Below are positions 46,175 to 55,327 of a stretch of DNA of 64,000 nt, piece after piece (the stretch's first letter is position 1; each line of letters begins with the position of its first letter). Source of the stretch: Haliscomenobacteraceae bacterium (GTDB taxonomy: Bacteria; Bacteroidota; Bacteroidia; Chitinophagales; Saprospiraceae); the NCBI GenBank assembly GCA_947501115.1, contig CANMVX010000018.1, positions 1 to 64,000 of the forward strand. Reading direction: 5' to 3'. The notes beneath the pieces were generated by a model that was not told the origin of the DNA, did not search any database, and saw only the letters and a list, made by a program, of their open reading frames with translations. A program made the position numbers and the translations under genes.

Positions 46175-47350
46175 ATGAATAAACTTTTTGGCATTATTTT
46201 TTGCGTTTTACCTTTTTTACTTCACTCCCAATCTCAATTTAAGGTAGAGTTAAACCTTGTTGGCCTTAAAAATAATAAGGTAAGAGTTAGCCATATTGTG
46301 AATGGGAAATCTAAAGTGGATACCCTAACGCCAAAAAAAGAGGATTATATACTGTGGGAAGGAAAAACAGGTGATCCTCAATTGGTACGTATGGAGGTGC
46401 TGGATACCAGCCTTTATTTGAGGATTGGCAAAGCGATAGCTCTTCCCCCTGCTTTAATGTTCATGCTGACAAATAATAATTTTGTTATAAATGGTAATGC
46501 AAAGGAAATATGGACTTCTGCTATAGTTACCAATGATGAAGAAAGCTTGATTTATGAGAAATTCAGGGCTGAAGACCTACCTATATCCTTAGGAGTATGG
46601 GAAATTCAAAAGGAGCAAAATACTAAAGCTAACGCAAAGGATACAGTGGGATCTGCGGCATTGAAGGATAAGTCAACAGCGTTGAGAAGGAAAAATCAGC
46701 AATTAAGAGTACAATATATTGATAAATATCCGGCAGCTTTTTCCAGTATTTTAATGCTTCAAGGTTTATTCCTTGTGCTACCCGTTGACGTTTTGGATAA
46801 AAAGTTTAAGGCATTGGACGAAAAATATAAATCGTCGCAAACAGCTAAAGATCTGGGTATTAAAATACAAAATAATAAAAATACCGCTATAGGTCAGCCT
46901 GCCGTTACCTTTGTACAAACCAGCTTCGATGGAGCTACCGTGGACCTTGCTGCCATGAAAGGCAAAGTCGTTTTACTTGATTTTTGGGGAAGCTGGTGTG
47001 TTCCTTGCAGACAAAGCCATCCAAAATTAAAAGAGGCTTATGAAAAGTATAAATCTTTGGGATTTGAGATTGTCGGTGTTTCAAATGAAGCGGTAAGCAA
47101 AGGAAAAAGCAAAGAGCAACAAGATGCCGCATGGAGAAAGGCTATAGCAGAAGACGCTATTCAATGGCCCAACGTACTTTATGATGCCGATCTGAACGAC
47201 ATCGTAAAATCGTATGATATCATGGGATACCCAACAAAATATTTAATTGATCAGAAAGGGAATATAGTTTCAAAAATATTAGGAAATTCTCCTAATAATC
47301 ATGATATTTTGATTAAGAAATTAGATGAATTACTCGTAAAAAAGGAGTAA
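46175..47350 (+). CDS. TlpA-family thioredoxin-like protein
   Basis: The protein has 391 residues with a signal peptide (about 1-18). The N-terminal DUF4369-like beta domain (about 20-110, LVGLKNNKVRVSHIVNGKS) and a helical region are followed by a redoxin domain at about 245-391. Its active site WGSWCVPCRQSHP has Cys275 and Cys278, with cis-Pro in YPTKYLID. It would exchange disulfides in the periplasm. It is the last gene of the sigma/FecR/SusCD operon. Confidence 0.92.
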   Translation: MNKLFGIIFCVLPFLLHSQSQFKVELNLVGLKNNKVRVSHIVNGKSKVDTLTPKKEDYILWEGKTGDPQLVRMEVLDTSLYLRIGKAIALPPALMFMLTNNNFVINGNAKEIWTSAIVTNDEESLIYEKFRAEDLPISLGVWEIQKEQNTKANAKDTVGSAALKDKSTALRRKNQQLRVQYIDKYPAAFSSILMLQGLFLVLPVDVLDKKFKALDEKYKSSQTAKDLGIKIQNNKNTAIGQPAVTFVQTSFDGATVDLAAMKGKVVLLDFWGSWCVPCRQSHPKLKEAYEKYKSLGFEIVGVSNEAVSKGKSKEQQDAAWRKAIAEDAIQWPNVLYDADLNDIVKSYDIMGYPTKYLIDQKGNIVSKILGNSPNNHDILIKKLDELLVKKE

Positions 47351-47381
47351 TTTAAAGAATCTTGGAGTACTGAAACTTGCG

Positions 47382-47414
47382 AAAGGGGATCCCGTCCAGG
47401 GGTCTCCTTTTTTT
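47382..47414 (+). terminator. Terminator between tlpA-like and WG-repeat genes
   Basis: A 12-bp stem, AAAGGGGATCCC (47382-47393) with GGGGTCTCCTTT (47399-47410), all paired counting G-U. The loop is GTCCA and a T-run covers 47408-47414. It ends the SusCD operon six bases before the stop of the convergent WG-repeat gene. Confidence 0.88.
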
Positions 47415-47419
47415 ATTTA

Positions 47420-48469
47420 CTATGAATATAGGTCTGGTTCTTTCCAAATAATATCATTAGATTGGTTAATATACACCCAATTTGATTTTTTTTCAGCCCA
47501 CGCCAAACCATTTCTGAATGGCATCACCTGATCGAATTTAGGTGGAACACACCATTCGCCTGACGAATTAATAAAGCCCCATTGCTTGTGTTGTTTTACC
47601 TGAGCGAGACCTTCGGAAAAGAGACCGGCATCTTCGAAGATAAAAGGAATAACTAATTCATCATTTTTATTGATATAACCATATTTTCCATGCAATTGAA
47701 CGGGCGCGAGGCCTTCACTGAAATCTCCTGCAGATTCATAGCGGGGTAAAACGGCGATATGGCCTTTAATACTTACGAAGCCAAATTTATTATCCACTTT
47801 AAAAATGGCCATATCATCGAAAAACTCACCATTAGTAGAACCTGAAAAGTAAGGAAACTGGGGAGGCAGCAGAAGATTGCCTTGTAAATCTATCAGTCCC
47901 CACAAATTTTCATGAAGAACAATGGCTACATTTTTCTGAAAAGGGAAACATTTTTCGAAAGGAGTATTAAGAATAAACAGACCATTTTTGTCAACGAAAC
48001 CACTTTTTCCGAACCATTGAACGGGGGCTAATTCCCCTTTAAAATCACCCGCCCAATTAAATCTTGGAGAGATAACTACCTTCCCTTCTTTATTAATATA
48101 CCCAAATTGATTATTAACAGATACGGCGGCGAGACCGTTACTAAAATCTAGCGCATCGTCGTACCTCACTTCGATAACTTCATCGCCTTTTCCATTGATA
48201 AACCCCCAACGTTTGATGAGTCTGACCCTGGCCAGATCTTCCTCGAAATAGCCAATAAACTTGTATAATTGTTTGAGTAGCAGCCTGCCTAACAAATCGA
48301 CATGTACGTAATGGTCATTAAATTTTACTTTAGCAAAAAGGTTATAAAAATCTTCTGCTTCGACATACTGCGGCTCTATGACAACATTACCGTGTTCATC
48401 CATGAAGCCAAAGCGGCCTTTATCCCTTATTTTAAATCGTAGTTCTTCCATGTCGGCCAATATCCGCAT
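47420..48469 (-). CDS. WG-repeat-containing protein
   Basis: The protein has 349 residues without a signal peptide. At least nine WG/KWG-like beta repeats run through it (RFGFMDEHGNVVIEPQY, WGFINGKGDEVIEVRY, FGYINKEGKVVISPRF, YGYINKNDELVIPFIF). The repeats form a propeller-like scaffold, but their molecular role is unknown. No enzymatic domain is attached. It is encoded convergently with the tlpA-like gene across a shared terminator. Confidence 0.9.
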   Translation of the reverse strand: MRILADMEELRFKIRDKGRFGFMDEHGNVVIEPQYVEAEDFYNLFAKVKFNDHYVHVDLLGRLLLKQLYKFIGYFEEDLARVRLIKRWGFINGKGDEVIEVRYDDALDFSNGLAAVSVNNQFGYINKEGKVVISPRFNWAGDFKGELAPVQWFGKSGFVDKNGLFILNTPFEKCFPFQKNVAIVLHENLWGLIDLQGNLLLPPQFPYFSGSTNGEFFDDMAIFKVDNKFGFVSIKGHIAVLPRYESAGDFSEGLAPVQLHGKYGYINKNDELVIPFIFEDAGLFSEGLAQVKQHKQWGFINSSGEWCVPPKFDQVMPFRNGLAWAEKKSNWVYINQSNDIIWKEPDLYS

Positions 48470-48561
48470 TTGAGGATAAAGATATAATTATTTTGCTAAT
48501 TACTTTCCTAAGAAAAAGTCAGAATTCTATCTATATTAGCCAAATAAAAGAAAAAGCATCC

Positions 48562-48933
48562 ATGAGGTTACGTGAATCCTTTCCAGCAGCGGGTTCTGAT
48601 TATTTAGGAGGAGAATCAGATGGGTATGAATATCATACAACTTTTTCAGGTTCTTCGTTAAGAGCGAGTTATGACATGGTAAAATCATTCCTTCAGGAGG
48701 AGGGCTATGGAGATATTCCAATACCAAAAGACCTGGAAGAACTTGTTCAATTTAGATTATCCACGAGAAACAAGCAAATTTTACTATTTGACGACAACGG
48801 TTATTGCCATAATCCAGTAAAAATATTATTCCCGTTAGACCGACGTAAACGGCGAACCATTCTGTTGTACCTATACAACGAGAACGATTCAGACCATTTA
48901 TTAAAATATCACAAGAAGTTTAGTAGTAAATAA
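48562..48933 (+). CDS. Conserved-looking hypothetical protein
   Basis: 123 residues from ATG 48562 (MRLRESFPAAGSDYLGGESD). An upstream TTG at 48493 in frame would overlap the divergent WG-repeat promoter area. It contains SLRASYDMVKSFLQEEGYGD, IPKDLEELVQFRL and RRKRRTILLYLYNE. There is no signal, membrane helix or known motif. Codon use is like that of neighbours. It ends 2 bp from the convergent lysS stop. Confidence 0.7.
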   Translation: MRLRESFPAAGSDYLGGESDGYEYHTTFSGSSLRASYDMVKSFLQEEGYGDIPIPKDLEELVQFRLSTRNKQILLFDDNGYCHNPVKILFPLDRRKRRTILLYLYNENDSDHLLKYHKKFSSK

Positions 48934-48935
48934 CC

Positions 48936-50672
48936 TCAACTAAACCATTCTTTAACCAATTCAGGACTTACCCCTTTCAGCTCTAATTTCTTCTTTTTCC
49001 TCCAGCCGTTTAACTCGTTAGCTACCTTTCCAATACCCGCTTCTAATACTTTTTCTTTATTTGTATAGCCTAAGGAAAACAAATGAGAAATCCACTCCTC
49101 GGGAACATTTGCCTCTGGAAAGGAAAGATTTGCCGAAACGGTGGTCTCTGTTTTCTCAGGTTTCATCTGAGGGAAGAACAAAACCTCCTGAATGGAAGCA
49201 TTATTTGTCAAAAGCATGGTTAGTCTATCGATACCAATGCCCAGCCCGGAGGTAGGAGGCATACCATATTCGAGGGCACGAAGGAAATCTTCGTCTAAGG
49301 CCATCGCTTCTTCATCGCCTCTAGCGGCTAGTGTCAATTGATCTTCAAAACGCTCTCGTTGGTCTATAGGATCATTTAATTCTGAGTAAGCATTTGCAAT
49401 TTCCTTTCCATTAACAAAAAGTTCAAAGCGTTCAACGAGCCCCTCTTTACTTCTATGTTTTTTCGCTAAAGGCGTCATTTCAATAGGATAATCTGTAATA
49501 TAGGTAGGCTGGATGAGATTTTTTTCCACTTTAGCGCCAAAAATCTCATCAATTAACTTCCCCTTACCCATGGTATCATCGACTTGAATGTCCAGAGACG
49601 AGCAAACAGCCCTCAGTCCGGCTTCATCTAATTCGGAGACATTTATTCCTGTATATTCCAATATAGAATCGAACATTGTAAGACGTCTGTAAGGCCCGGC
49701 AAATTCAATTTCATGCTCACCAACGGGAACTTTTGTTTTGCCATAATTGACCGAAAAAGTAATGTAAGAGAGACATTGCTCCACCATTTCCATCATCCAC
49801 ACATAATCTTTGTACGCGACGTAAATCTCCATGGAAGTAAACTCGGGATTATGTGTTCTATCCATACCCTCGTTCCGAAACATTTTCCCAATTTCATATA
49901 CCCCATCGAAACCGCCTACGATTAATCTTTTCAGATACAGCTCATTGGCGATACGCAAATACAAAGGCATATCCAAAGTATTGTGATGCGATTTGAAAGG
50001 TTTCGCCGCAGCGCCCCCGTGCATAGGTTGTAAAACGGGCGTTTCCACTTCCAGCCAACCGCGGTCATCAAAAAACCGGCGCATAGCCGTTATAATTTTA
50101 CTTCTCTTTTTGAAGGTTTCTCTAACAGCAGGATTGACAATAAGATCTACATAACGCTGGCGATAACGCAGTTCAGGGTCTGTAAAAGCGTCATAAGTAT
50201 GTTCCTCCCCTGTCTGCTCATCTATTTTAGTTTTAACGACAGGCAGAGGCTTCAAGGACTTGCTTAGCAGAGTAAGTTCCTGTACATGCAGGGTAATTTC
50301 ACCTGTTTGGGTCGTAAAAACATAACCGGACACCCCAATAAAGTCACCAATATCCAATATTTTTTTAAACAGCAGGTTATAGTGAGATTTATCATCCGTC
50401 GGACAAATTTCATCTCTGGCAATATATATTTGCATTCTACCTGAACTATCCTGCAGTTCAGCAAAAGAAGCTTTACCCATTATTCTTTTCATCATAATGC
50501 GACCGGCCAGCACCACTTTTTTAAAATTTTCCGGATTATCAGGAAACCCCTTATAGATATCAGAAGCTACATGGCTTACAGGAAAGGCCATGGCTGGATA
50601 GGGATTAAGGCCTAAGTTGCGCGCCTCTTCAAGATTTTCTCTTCTTGCTAATTCTTGGTCACTCCACTGCAT
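48936..50672 (-). CDS. lysS: Lysyl-tRNA synthetase, class II
   Basis: The protein has 578 residues. The OB-fold lies at about 50-145 ([20 protein letters not shown]). The catalytic core has motif 1 near [20 protein letters not shown], motif 2 in [20 protein letters not shown] and motif 3 in [15 protein letters not shown]-terminal extension of about 75 residues after motif 3 ([19 protein letters not shown]) is common in Bacteroidota LysS. It charges tRNA-Lys, whose gene lies at 31980. Confidence 0.96.
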   Translation of the reverse strand: MQWSDQELARRENLEEARNLGLNPYPAMAFPVSHVASDIYKGFPDNPENFKKVVLAGRIMMKRIMGKASFAELQDSSGRMQIYIARDEICPTDDKSHYNLLFKKILDIGDFIGVSGYVFTTQTGEITLHVQELTLLSKSLKPLPVVKTKIDEQTGEEHTYDAFTDPELRYRQRYVDLIVNPAVRETFKKRSKIITAMRRFFDDRGWLEVETPVLQPMHGGAAAKPFKSHHNTLDMPLYLRIANELYLKRLIVGGFDGVYEIGKMFRNEGMDRTHNPEFTSMEIYVAYKDYVWMMEMVEQCLSYITFSVNYGKTKVPVGEHEIEFAGPYRRLTMFDSILEYTGINVSELDEAGLRAVCSSLDIQVDDTMGKGKLIDEIFGAKVEKNLIQPTYITDYPIEMTPLAKKHRSKEGLVERFELFVNGKEIANAYSELNDPIDQRERFEDQLTLAARGDEEAMALDEDFLRALEYGMPPTSGLGIGIDRLTMLLTNNASIQEVLFFPQMKPEKTETTVSANLSFPEANVPEEWISHLFSLGYTNKEKVLEAGIGKVANELNGWRKKKKLELKGVSPELVKEWFS

Positions 50673-50735
50673 ATTTCTATATTTTTAAAAGAATAGTCGC
50701 AAAAATAGGGATATTTAACGTAAAAAAGGAAGCAG

Positions 50736-51638
50736 ATGTTACAAATCGCCTTTTCTCCTATTTATGAATATCCGTTACCAAAGGGACACCGGTTTCCTAT
50801 GGACAAGTATTCCCTTATTCCACAACAACTAATATATGAAGGAACGGTTCAGGAAAAGCAATTTTTTCATCCTGATCCCATTTCTGAGGAAATCATTTTA
50901 TTGACTCATTCAGCAAAATATTGGGAAGATTTAAAGAACCAAACGCTATCTGAAAAAGAAATCAGAGCCATTGGATTTCCAATGACGCCACTGCTGGTAG
51001 AAAGGGGCCGACATATAGCGGCAGGCACCTTACAGTGTGTTGAATACGCTGTAAAATATGGTATTTCGATGAATGCGGCTGGGGGAACACATCATGCATT
51101 CAAAGAAAAGGGCGAAGGCTTTTGTGTATTTAACGATATAGCTATTGCGGCAAACTACCTCATACATGGTAATAAATTTAATAATATATTAATAGTCGAT
51201 TTAGATGTTCATCAAGGAAATGGGAGTGCCTCTATCTTCAATGGACATTGGCAGGTATTCACTTTTTCCATGCATGGTGCCAAGAACTATCCGTTTAGGA
51301 AGGAAGCATCGCATTTGGACATAGGATTACCCGACGGAACGGAAGACGACGCCTATTTAAAGATATTATTCAATATTTTGCCAAGAGTAATAGATCAACA
51401 TCGCCCGGAGCTCATTTTTTATCAGGCTGGCGTTGATATATTGACAACGGATCGGCTTGGGCGTTTATCTGTAAGTCGGGAGGGATGCAGGAAAAGGGAT
51501 AAATACGTAATGGAAATATGTAAGAAGAATAAAATCCCCTTAGTGGTGACCATGGGGGGTGGGTATTCACCTCAATTATCACATATTATTGAGGCGCATG
51601 CCAACACCTTTCGAACCGCTACAGAAGTCTATTTTTAG
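50736..51638 (+). CDS. Histone-deacetylase-family protein (acetoin utilisation AcuC-like)
   Basis: The protein has 300 residues. Zinc-site and charge-relay motifs are AAGGTHHAFKEKGEGFCVFN, NILIVDLDVHQGNGSASIF, FYQAGVDILTTDRLG and TMGGGYSPQL. The length and motifs match bacterial class II-like deacetylases acting on acetyl-lysine, acetylpolyamine or acylated small molecules. The last codons (EVYF-stop) lie in a sequence that is duplicated before each Rpn copy downstream. The frame is intact. Confidence 0.92.
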   Translation: MLQIAFSPIYEYPLPKGHRFPMDKYSLIPQQLIYEGTVQEKQFFHPDPISEEIILLTHSAKYWEDLKNQTLSEKEIRAIGFPMTPLLVERGRHIAAGTLQCVEYAVKYGISMNAAGGTHHAFKEKGEGFCVFNDIAIAANYLIHGNKFNNILIVDLDVHQGNGSASIFNGHWQVFTFSMHGAKNYPFRKEASHLDIGLPDGTEDDAYLKILFNILPRVIDQHRPELIFYQAGVDILTTDRLGRLSVSREGCRKRDKYVMEICKKNKIPLVVTMGGGYSPQLSHIIEAHANTFRTATEVYF

Positions 51639-51693
51639 GTCTGCCCCCTTTTGAGTGCTAAATAGCCTATATTTAGATAATAATGTAGAAATA

Positions 51694-52050
51694 ATGATTG
51701 AACCGAGAGAAAAGTATGTCAATGTATTTTTTACAAGAGAAGAACTTACATCTAATGAGGATAGTAAAAAATTCTATGGGGACATAAAAAATTACATTGA
51801 TACGGCTTTTAAAGAGGGAAAAGAAGCGGAGAAAAAGGAAGGATTAAAGCAGGGTAAAATAGAAGGTTTGAAAAAGGGAAGAATCGAAGGACTGAAAGAG
51901 GGAATGATGGCAGGGTACATTTAAGGTAAAAAAGCCATGATCGTAGAAATCATACAAAATGGTGTAAGCAATAATATTTCTGTGGAAATACTTACCCAAC
52001 TAACCGGGCTAACTGAAAAAGAGGTACTCAGCATCATTTCAACCTTTTGA
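51694..52050 (+). pseudogene. Rpn-family nuclease, internally deleted copy 1 with nonsense codon
   Basis: From ATG 51694 the frame reads EPREKYVNVF, then jumps directly to FTREELTSNEDSKKFY. The nuclease core present in copy 3 is missing. A Lys/Glu/Gly-rich segment (GLKQGKIEGLKKGRIEGLKE) ends at TAA 51922-51924. After the stop the same frame continues as MIVEIIQNGVSNNISVEILT to the natural end TGA 52048. So the copy carries the same 203-codon deletion as copy 2 plus a stop. Confidence 0.85.
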
Positions 52051-52158
52051 AATGATGTCAAGTCCTTCGGCGATGGAAGAAATCAGGGGAAGTCTATTTT
52101 TAGGTCTGCCCCCTTTTGAGTGCTAAATAGACTATATTTAGAAAATAATGTAGAAATA

Positions 52159-52431
52159 ATGATGGAACCGAAAGAAAAGTATGTCAATGTATTTTTTACA
52201 AGAGAAAAACTTACATCTAATGAGGACAGTAAAAAATTCTATCGGGATATAAAAAACTCAATGGATACCGCCTTTGAAGAAGGAAAAGAGGAAGGAAAGG
52301 AGGAGGGTAAAAAAACCATGATCGTAGAAATCATACAAAATGGTGTAAGCAATAATATGTCCTTGGAAATACTTACCCAGCTAACTGGGCTAACTGAAAA
52401 AGAGGTACTTGACATCATTTCAACCTTATGA
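52159..52431 (+). CDS. Miniature Rpn-family protein (in-frame deleted copy 2)
   Basis: 90 residues from ATG 52159 with no stop before the natural C-terminus. N-terminal MMEPKEKYVNVF is fused to FTREKLTSNEDSKKFYRDIK, an EGKEEGKEEGK stretch and the conserved tail IIQNGVSNNMSLEILTQLTG. Compared with copy 3 exactly 609 bp (203 codons) are missing, so the frame is kept. The PD-(D/E)XK core is absent, so it cannot be a nuclease. It could still bind partners of the full-length protein or be a relic. Confidence 0.6.
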   Translation: MMEPKEKYVNVFFTREKLTSNEDSKKFYRDIKNSMDTAFEEGKEEGKEEGKKTMIVEIIQNGVSNNMSLEILTQLTGLTEKEVLDIISTL

Positions 52432-52538
52432 AATGATGTCAAGCCCTTCGGCGATGAAAGAAATCAGGGGAAGTCTATTTTTAGGTCTGCACCTTTTGAG
52501 TGCTAAATAGACTATATTTAGAAAATAATGTAGAAATA

Positions 52539-53444
52539 ATGATGGAACCAAGAGAAAAGTATGTCAATGTATTCACTGATTTTGGCTTTAAAAAGTTGTT
52601 CGGGGAAAAGCCCAGCAAGCCTTTACTCCTCGATTTTTTAAACGAATTACTCATAGAACAGGAAGGCCCAATAAAAAATATAACCTATTTAAATACAGAA
52701 CATCTTGGATCAAGTCCTCTTGACAGAAGAGCCATATTCGATATTTATTGCGAAAATGAGAAAGGAGAAAAATTTATCGTTGAGTTACAGAAAGCCAAAC
52801 AATCTTATTTTAAGGATAGAACCCTATTTTATGCCACTTTTCCCATACAGGAACAAGCGAAGCAAAACGATTGGGACTTCAAATTAAAAGCGGTATATAC
52901 GGTAGCTATTCTCGATTTTGTTTTTGAAGAGGACAAGTCAGATATCCATAAATACCGATATGATGTAAAGCTAACAGATATAGAAACCTGCAAAGTATTT
53001 TATGATAAACTTACCTTCATTTATCTGGAATTGCCCAAATTCAAGAAAAAAATAGATGAATTATCCACCAATTTTGAAAAATGGTTATTCGTTTTAAAAA
53101 ATTTGCACAAGTTGAATAAAATACCTGATCAATTAAAAGAAGAAAGATTTGAAAAATTATTTGCCATAGCCGAGGTAGCTCATTTTACAAGAGAAGAACT
53201 TAAATCTTATGAGGACAGTAAAAAATTCTATCGGGATATAAAAAACTCAATGGATACCGCCTTTGAAGAAGGAAAAGTAGAAGGAAAAGAGGAAGGAAAG
53301 GAGGAAGGAAAGGAGGAGGGTAAAAAAACCATGATCGTACAAATCATACAAAATGGTGTAAGCAATAATATGTCCGTGGAAATACTTACCCAGCTAACTG
53401 GGCTAACTGAAAAAGAGGTACTCGACATCATTTCAACCTTATGA
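52539..53444 (+). CDS. Rpn family recombination-promoting nuclease / putative transposase (copy 3)
   Basis: 301 residues from ATG 52539. The family start YVNVFTDFGFKKLFG is followed by LLLDFLNELL. The PD-(D/E)XK-like motif sits in RRAIFDIYCENEKGEKFIVE followed by LQ (D...E-x-Q as in Rpn proteins). FKDRTLFYATFPIQEQ and KAVYTVAILDF come next. A Glu/Gly/Lys repeat (EGKVEGKEEGKEEGKEEGK) and the C-terminal helical tail TQLTGLTEKEVLDIISTL follow. RpnA of E. coli promotes RecA-independent recombination and cleaves DNA. The gene is full length and follows two deleted copies. Confidence 0.9.
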   Translation: MMEPREKYVNVFTDFGFKKLFGEKPSKPLLLDFLNELLIEQEGPIKNITYLNTEHLGSSPLDRRAIFDIYCENEKGEKFIVELQKAKQSYFKDRTLFYATFPIQEQAKQNDWDFKLKAVYTVAILDFVFEEDKSDIHKYRYDVKLTDIETCKVFYDKLTFIYLELPKFKKKIDELSTNFEKWLFVLKNLHKLNKIPDQLKEERFEKLFAIAEVAHFTREELKSYEDSKKFYRDIKNSMDTAFEEGKVEGKEEGKEEGKEEGKKTMIVQIIQNGVSNNMSVEILTQLTGLTEKEVLDIISTL

Positions 53445-53453
53445 AATGATGTC
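53424..53453. repeat. Inverted repeat over the Rpn stop codon
   Basis: GACATCATTTCA (53424-53435), ACCTTA, TGAAATGATGTC (53442-53453): a 12-bp perfect inverted repeat that includes the TGA stop. The same structure is at 52411-52440 and, shortened to 11 bp, at 52032-52057. It may be a terminator without T-run or an element end. Confidence 0.7.
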
Positions 53454-53501
53454 AAGTATTTAGGGTCTAAATATTATCATCACTCTCAGATGAATTAGAT
53501 C

Positions 53502-55115
53502 TTACTCGTTACCAACTGTATCTAATATTTCCTGGCGGGACAAATCCATGGGAATATTACCCATTTTATTTAGATTGTCTAAGAAACTTTTTATTGAAAA
53601 AGGTAAACCATTGGCTTCTAATTTTTGAGCATATTCAGCCATAGCTTGTTCGGCTAAATATTTTCCTGTGATATAACTGGTTCCATACCCTGGTTGTCTG
53701 AGATAGAGTTGTTGTTCAAAAATGCGTAATTCCTTCTCCGTTTTCATCCATCCTCTCGGTGTGAATTCTGAGTGAATTCCCCCAGCCTCTTCCATAGACA
53801 TTATGTTTGCATGGGCGTACAATGAACCCAGGCCTCTGGCAGCACGCTGAGCCAGCATGATATATACGATTTCACGAACTCTTGGCTGATCGTCATAAAG
53901 ACCGGCTTGCATATACATTTCCTCTACCGCGGTAGCTATTCCCTCATTTCGGGAATCAAAAATATTATATAACAAAGGATCTCTTCTTATAGGATTTGTG
54001 TGAGGTTCAAGATCCATTTGAGCCAATTCGAACCAATGATAAAAATGAGAAAAAAGAGGACGTTGATCGAGATGAGCGGTGATCCAAAAAAAGTTCCTTG
54101 TATTTTCCGGAACAAATTTTCCAAGATGTTCCCTTAAGGCCGGATCGAAATAGTCTTTTACGGTCAGAATATCCGCCTCTTTAAGGAAAGACATTAAGCT
54201 TTTTGCGGCCTCATCAGCCCTTTTGTTATAATCTTCAGGAGAGGAAGCTGGCACCAAAGGTGGTAAATTCCTGTTGCGATGTTCCTCCAACTTCAGGGAA
54301 CTCCAGGCTCTTGCCAATTCTCTTTTGAGTAAAAGAACCTCATCGTCCCAGGTTAGCGGAACGAGGTGAACATTTTTCAAATACCAGGTATAATTATCTT
54401 TTCCAATACCAGAAGGACCATTTTTTTTACTGGTTTCCGCGATGAGCCATTTTTCCAATCCATTGGTTGAAGCGATAGCCGCTTTAATAGCAGAAACTAA
54501 AGATTGATCGGAAGAAACACCAGGAAGATCCAGCACACTATTTAAATCGGCAGCCTGGCCATTAATATCCCTGATACCCGCTATCCATAAATCCCTTGCG
54601 TTACCTGTCAGATTTAATTTTGCCTGTTCACAAAAAGGAGGAATTCTATTAATATTTTCAATAAATTTCTTTCTTTCCATTGCGTTCAAAGGGAATTTAT
54701 ACTGCCAGAGTTCGGTGGTATAATGAGGCGTTGGACCTTCATGAGCTGGCACATCGCTTCTTTCAGTCCATAATAATTTATAAAAAGCCGGATCTCTTTC
54801 CCAGGGTTTTAAAATCCTATGATTAAAATCGAAGCCATTCATTTCAGCATGGATAATCTTCCAGTCATTCATTTGAGCCACCTGCCAGCCACTGGTATCA
54901 AAATGGTTCAATCTTTTTTTAAGAATTTCAAAATCTTTCATCCTTTTGCTAAAGGTTGCTTTGGTATAATCAGGAGCAACATCCCTTAAGGGAGGCACTT
55001 CAAAAGCTCTCCAATCCTTAAATAATATTTGTAAAGAAGCATAATCCTTTTGGGGTAATTCAGTTTTGCAAGCAAAAGCGAATAAAACGAGAAGAGGGAG
55101 GAAAGAATATTTCAT
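53502..55115 (-). CDS. DUF885-like lipoprotein
   Basis: The protein has 537 residues with a lipoprotein signal ([17 protein letters not shown], Cys16). It is helical throughout. The C-terminal third has [37 protein letters not shown] and [20 protein letters not shown], which match the end of DUF885 proteins (gluzincin relatives). The HExxH zinc motif is not visible, so catalytic activity is doubtful. It probably sits on the envelope, anchored by lipid. The gene is single. Confidence 0.75.
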   Translation of the reverse strand: MKYSFLPLLVLFAFACKTELPQKDYASLQILFKDWRAFEVPPLRDVAPDYTKATFSKRMKDFEILKKRLNHFDTSGWQVAQMNDWKIIHAEMNGFDFNHRILKPWERDPAFYKLLWTERSDVPAHEGPTPHYTTELWQYKFPLNAMERKKFIENINRIPPFCEQAKLNLTGNARDLWIAGIRDINGQAADLNSVLDLPGVSSDQSLVSAIKAAIASTNGLEKWLIAETSKKNGPSGIGKDNYTWYLKNVHLVPLTWDDEVLLLKRELARAWSSLKLEEHRNRNLPPLVPASSPEDYNKRADEAAKSLMSFLKEADILTVKDYFDPALREHLGKFVPENTRNFFWITAHLDQRPLFSHFYHWFELAQMDLEPHTNPIRRDPLLYNIFDSRNEGIATAVEEMYMQAGLYDDQPRVREIVYIMLAQRAARGLGSLYAHANIMSMEEAGGIHSEFTPRGWMKTEKELRIFEQQLYLRQPGYGTSYITGKYLAEQAMAEYAQKLEANGLPFSIKSFLDNLNKMGNIPMDLSRQEILDTVGNE

Positions 55116-55296
55116 GTGATTTATTTATAAATTAAATATAGATAAAAAAATTGTAATGGAAAAAAGTCAGGACTTAAAGAAATAGAAAACTAAGTAAGCA
55201 GTGGTATAAATAAAATCTTATTCATTTTACCAGGATTCAATATAGTTAGGAATGGCAAAGAAAAAATAAGGAAAAAAACGTATTTGGGGTAGGGGC

Positions 55297-55327
55297 AAAA
55301 AAAAAGTCGTCCCTTAAGGCACGACTT
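55297..55327 (-). terminator. Rho-independent terminator, minus strand
   Basis: AAGTCGT (55304-55310) pairs with ACGACTT (55321-55327) around a C-C mismatch and an inner CCTTAAGG. On the minus strand it is followed by nine T residues. No minus-strand gene lies just upstream, so it implies an unrecognised transcript from the right. Confidence 0.75.

Larger units (their letters stand above)
51624..53455 (+). repeat. Tandem triplication of Rpn unit
   Basis: Three direct copies start with GAAGTCTATTTTTAGGTCTG at 51624, 52089 and 52470, giving periods of 465 and 381 bp, and each encodes an Rpn-type frame. Every copy ends with an inverted repeat around the stop codon. The 5' end of the unit includes the last codons of the deacetylase gene. 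Copies 2 and 3 share CTTCGGCGATG and GAAATCAGG between units. Confidence 0.9.
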
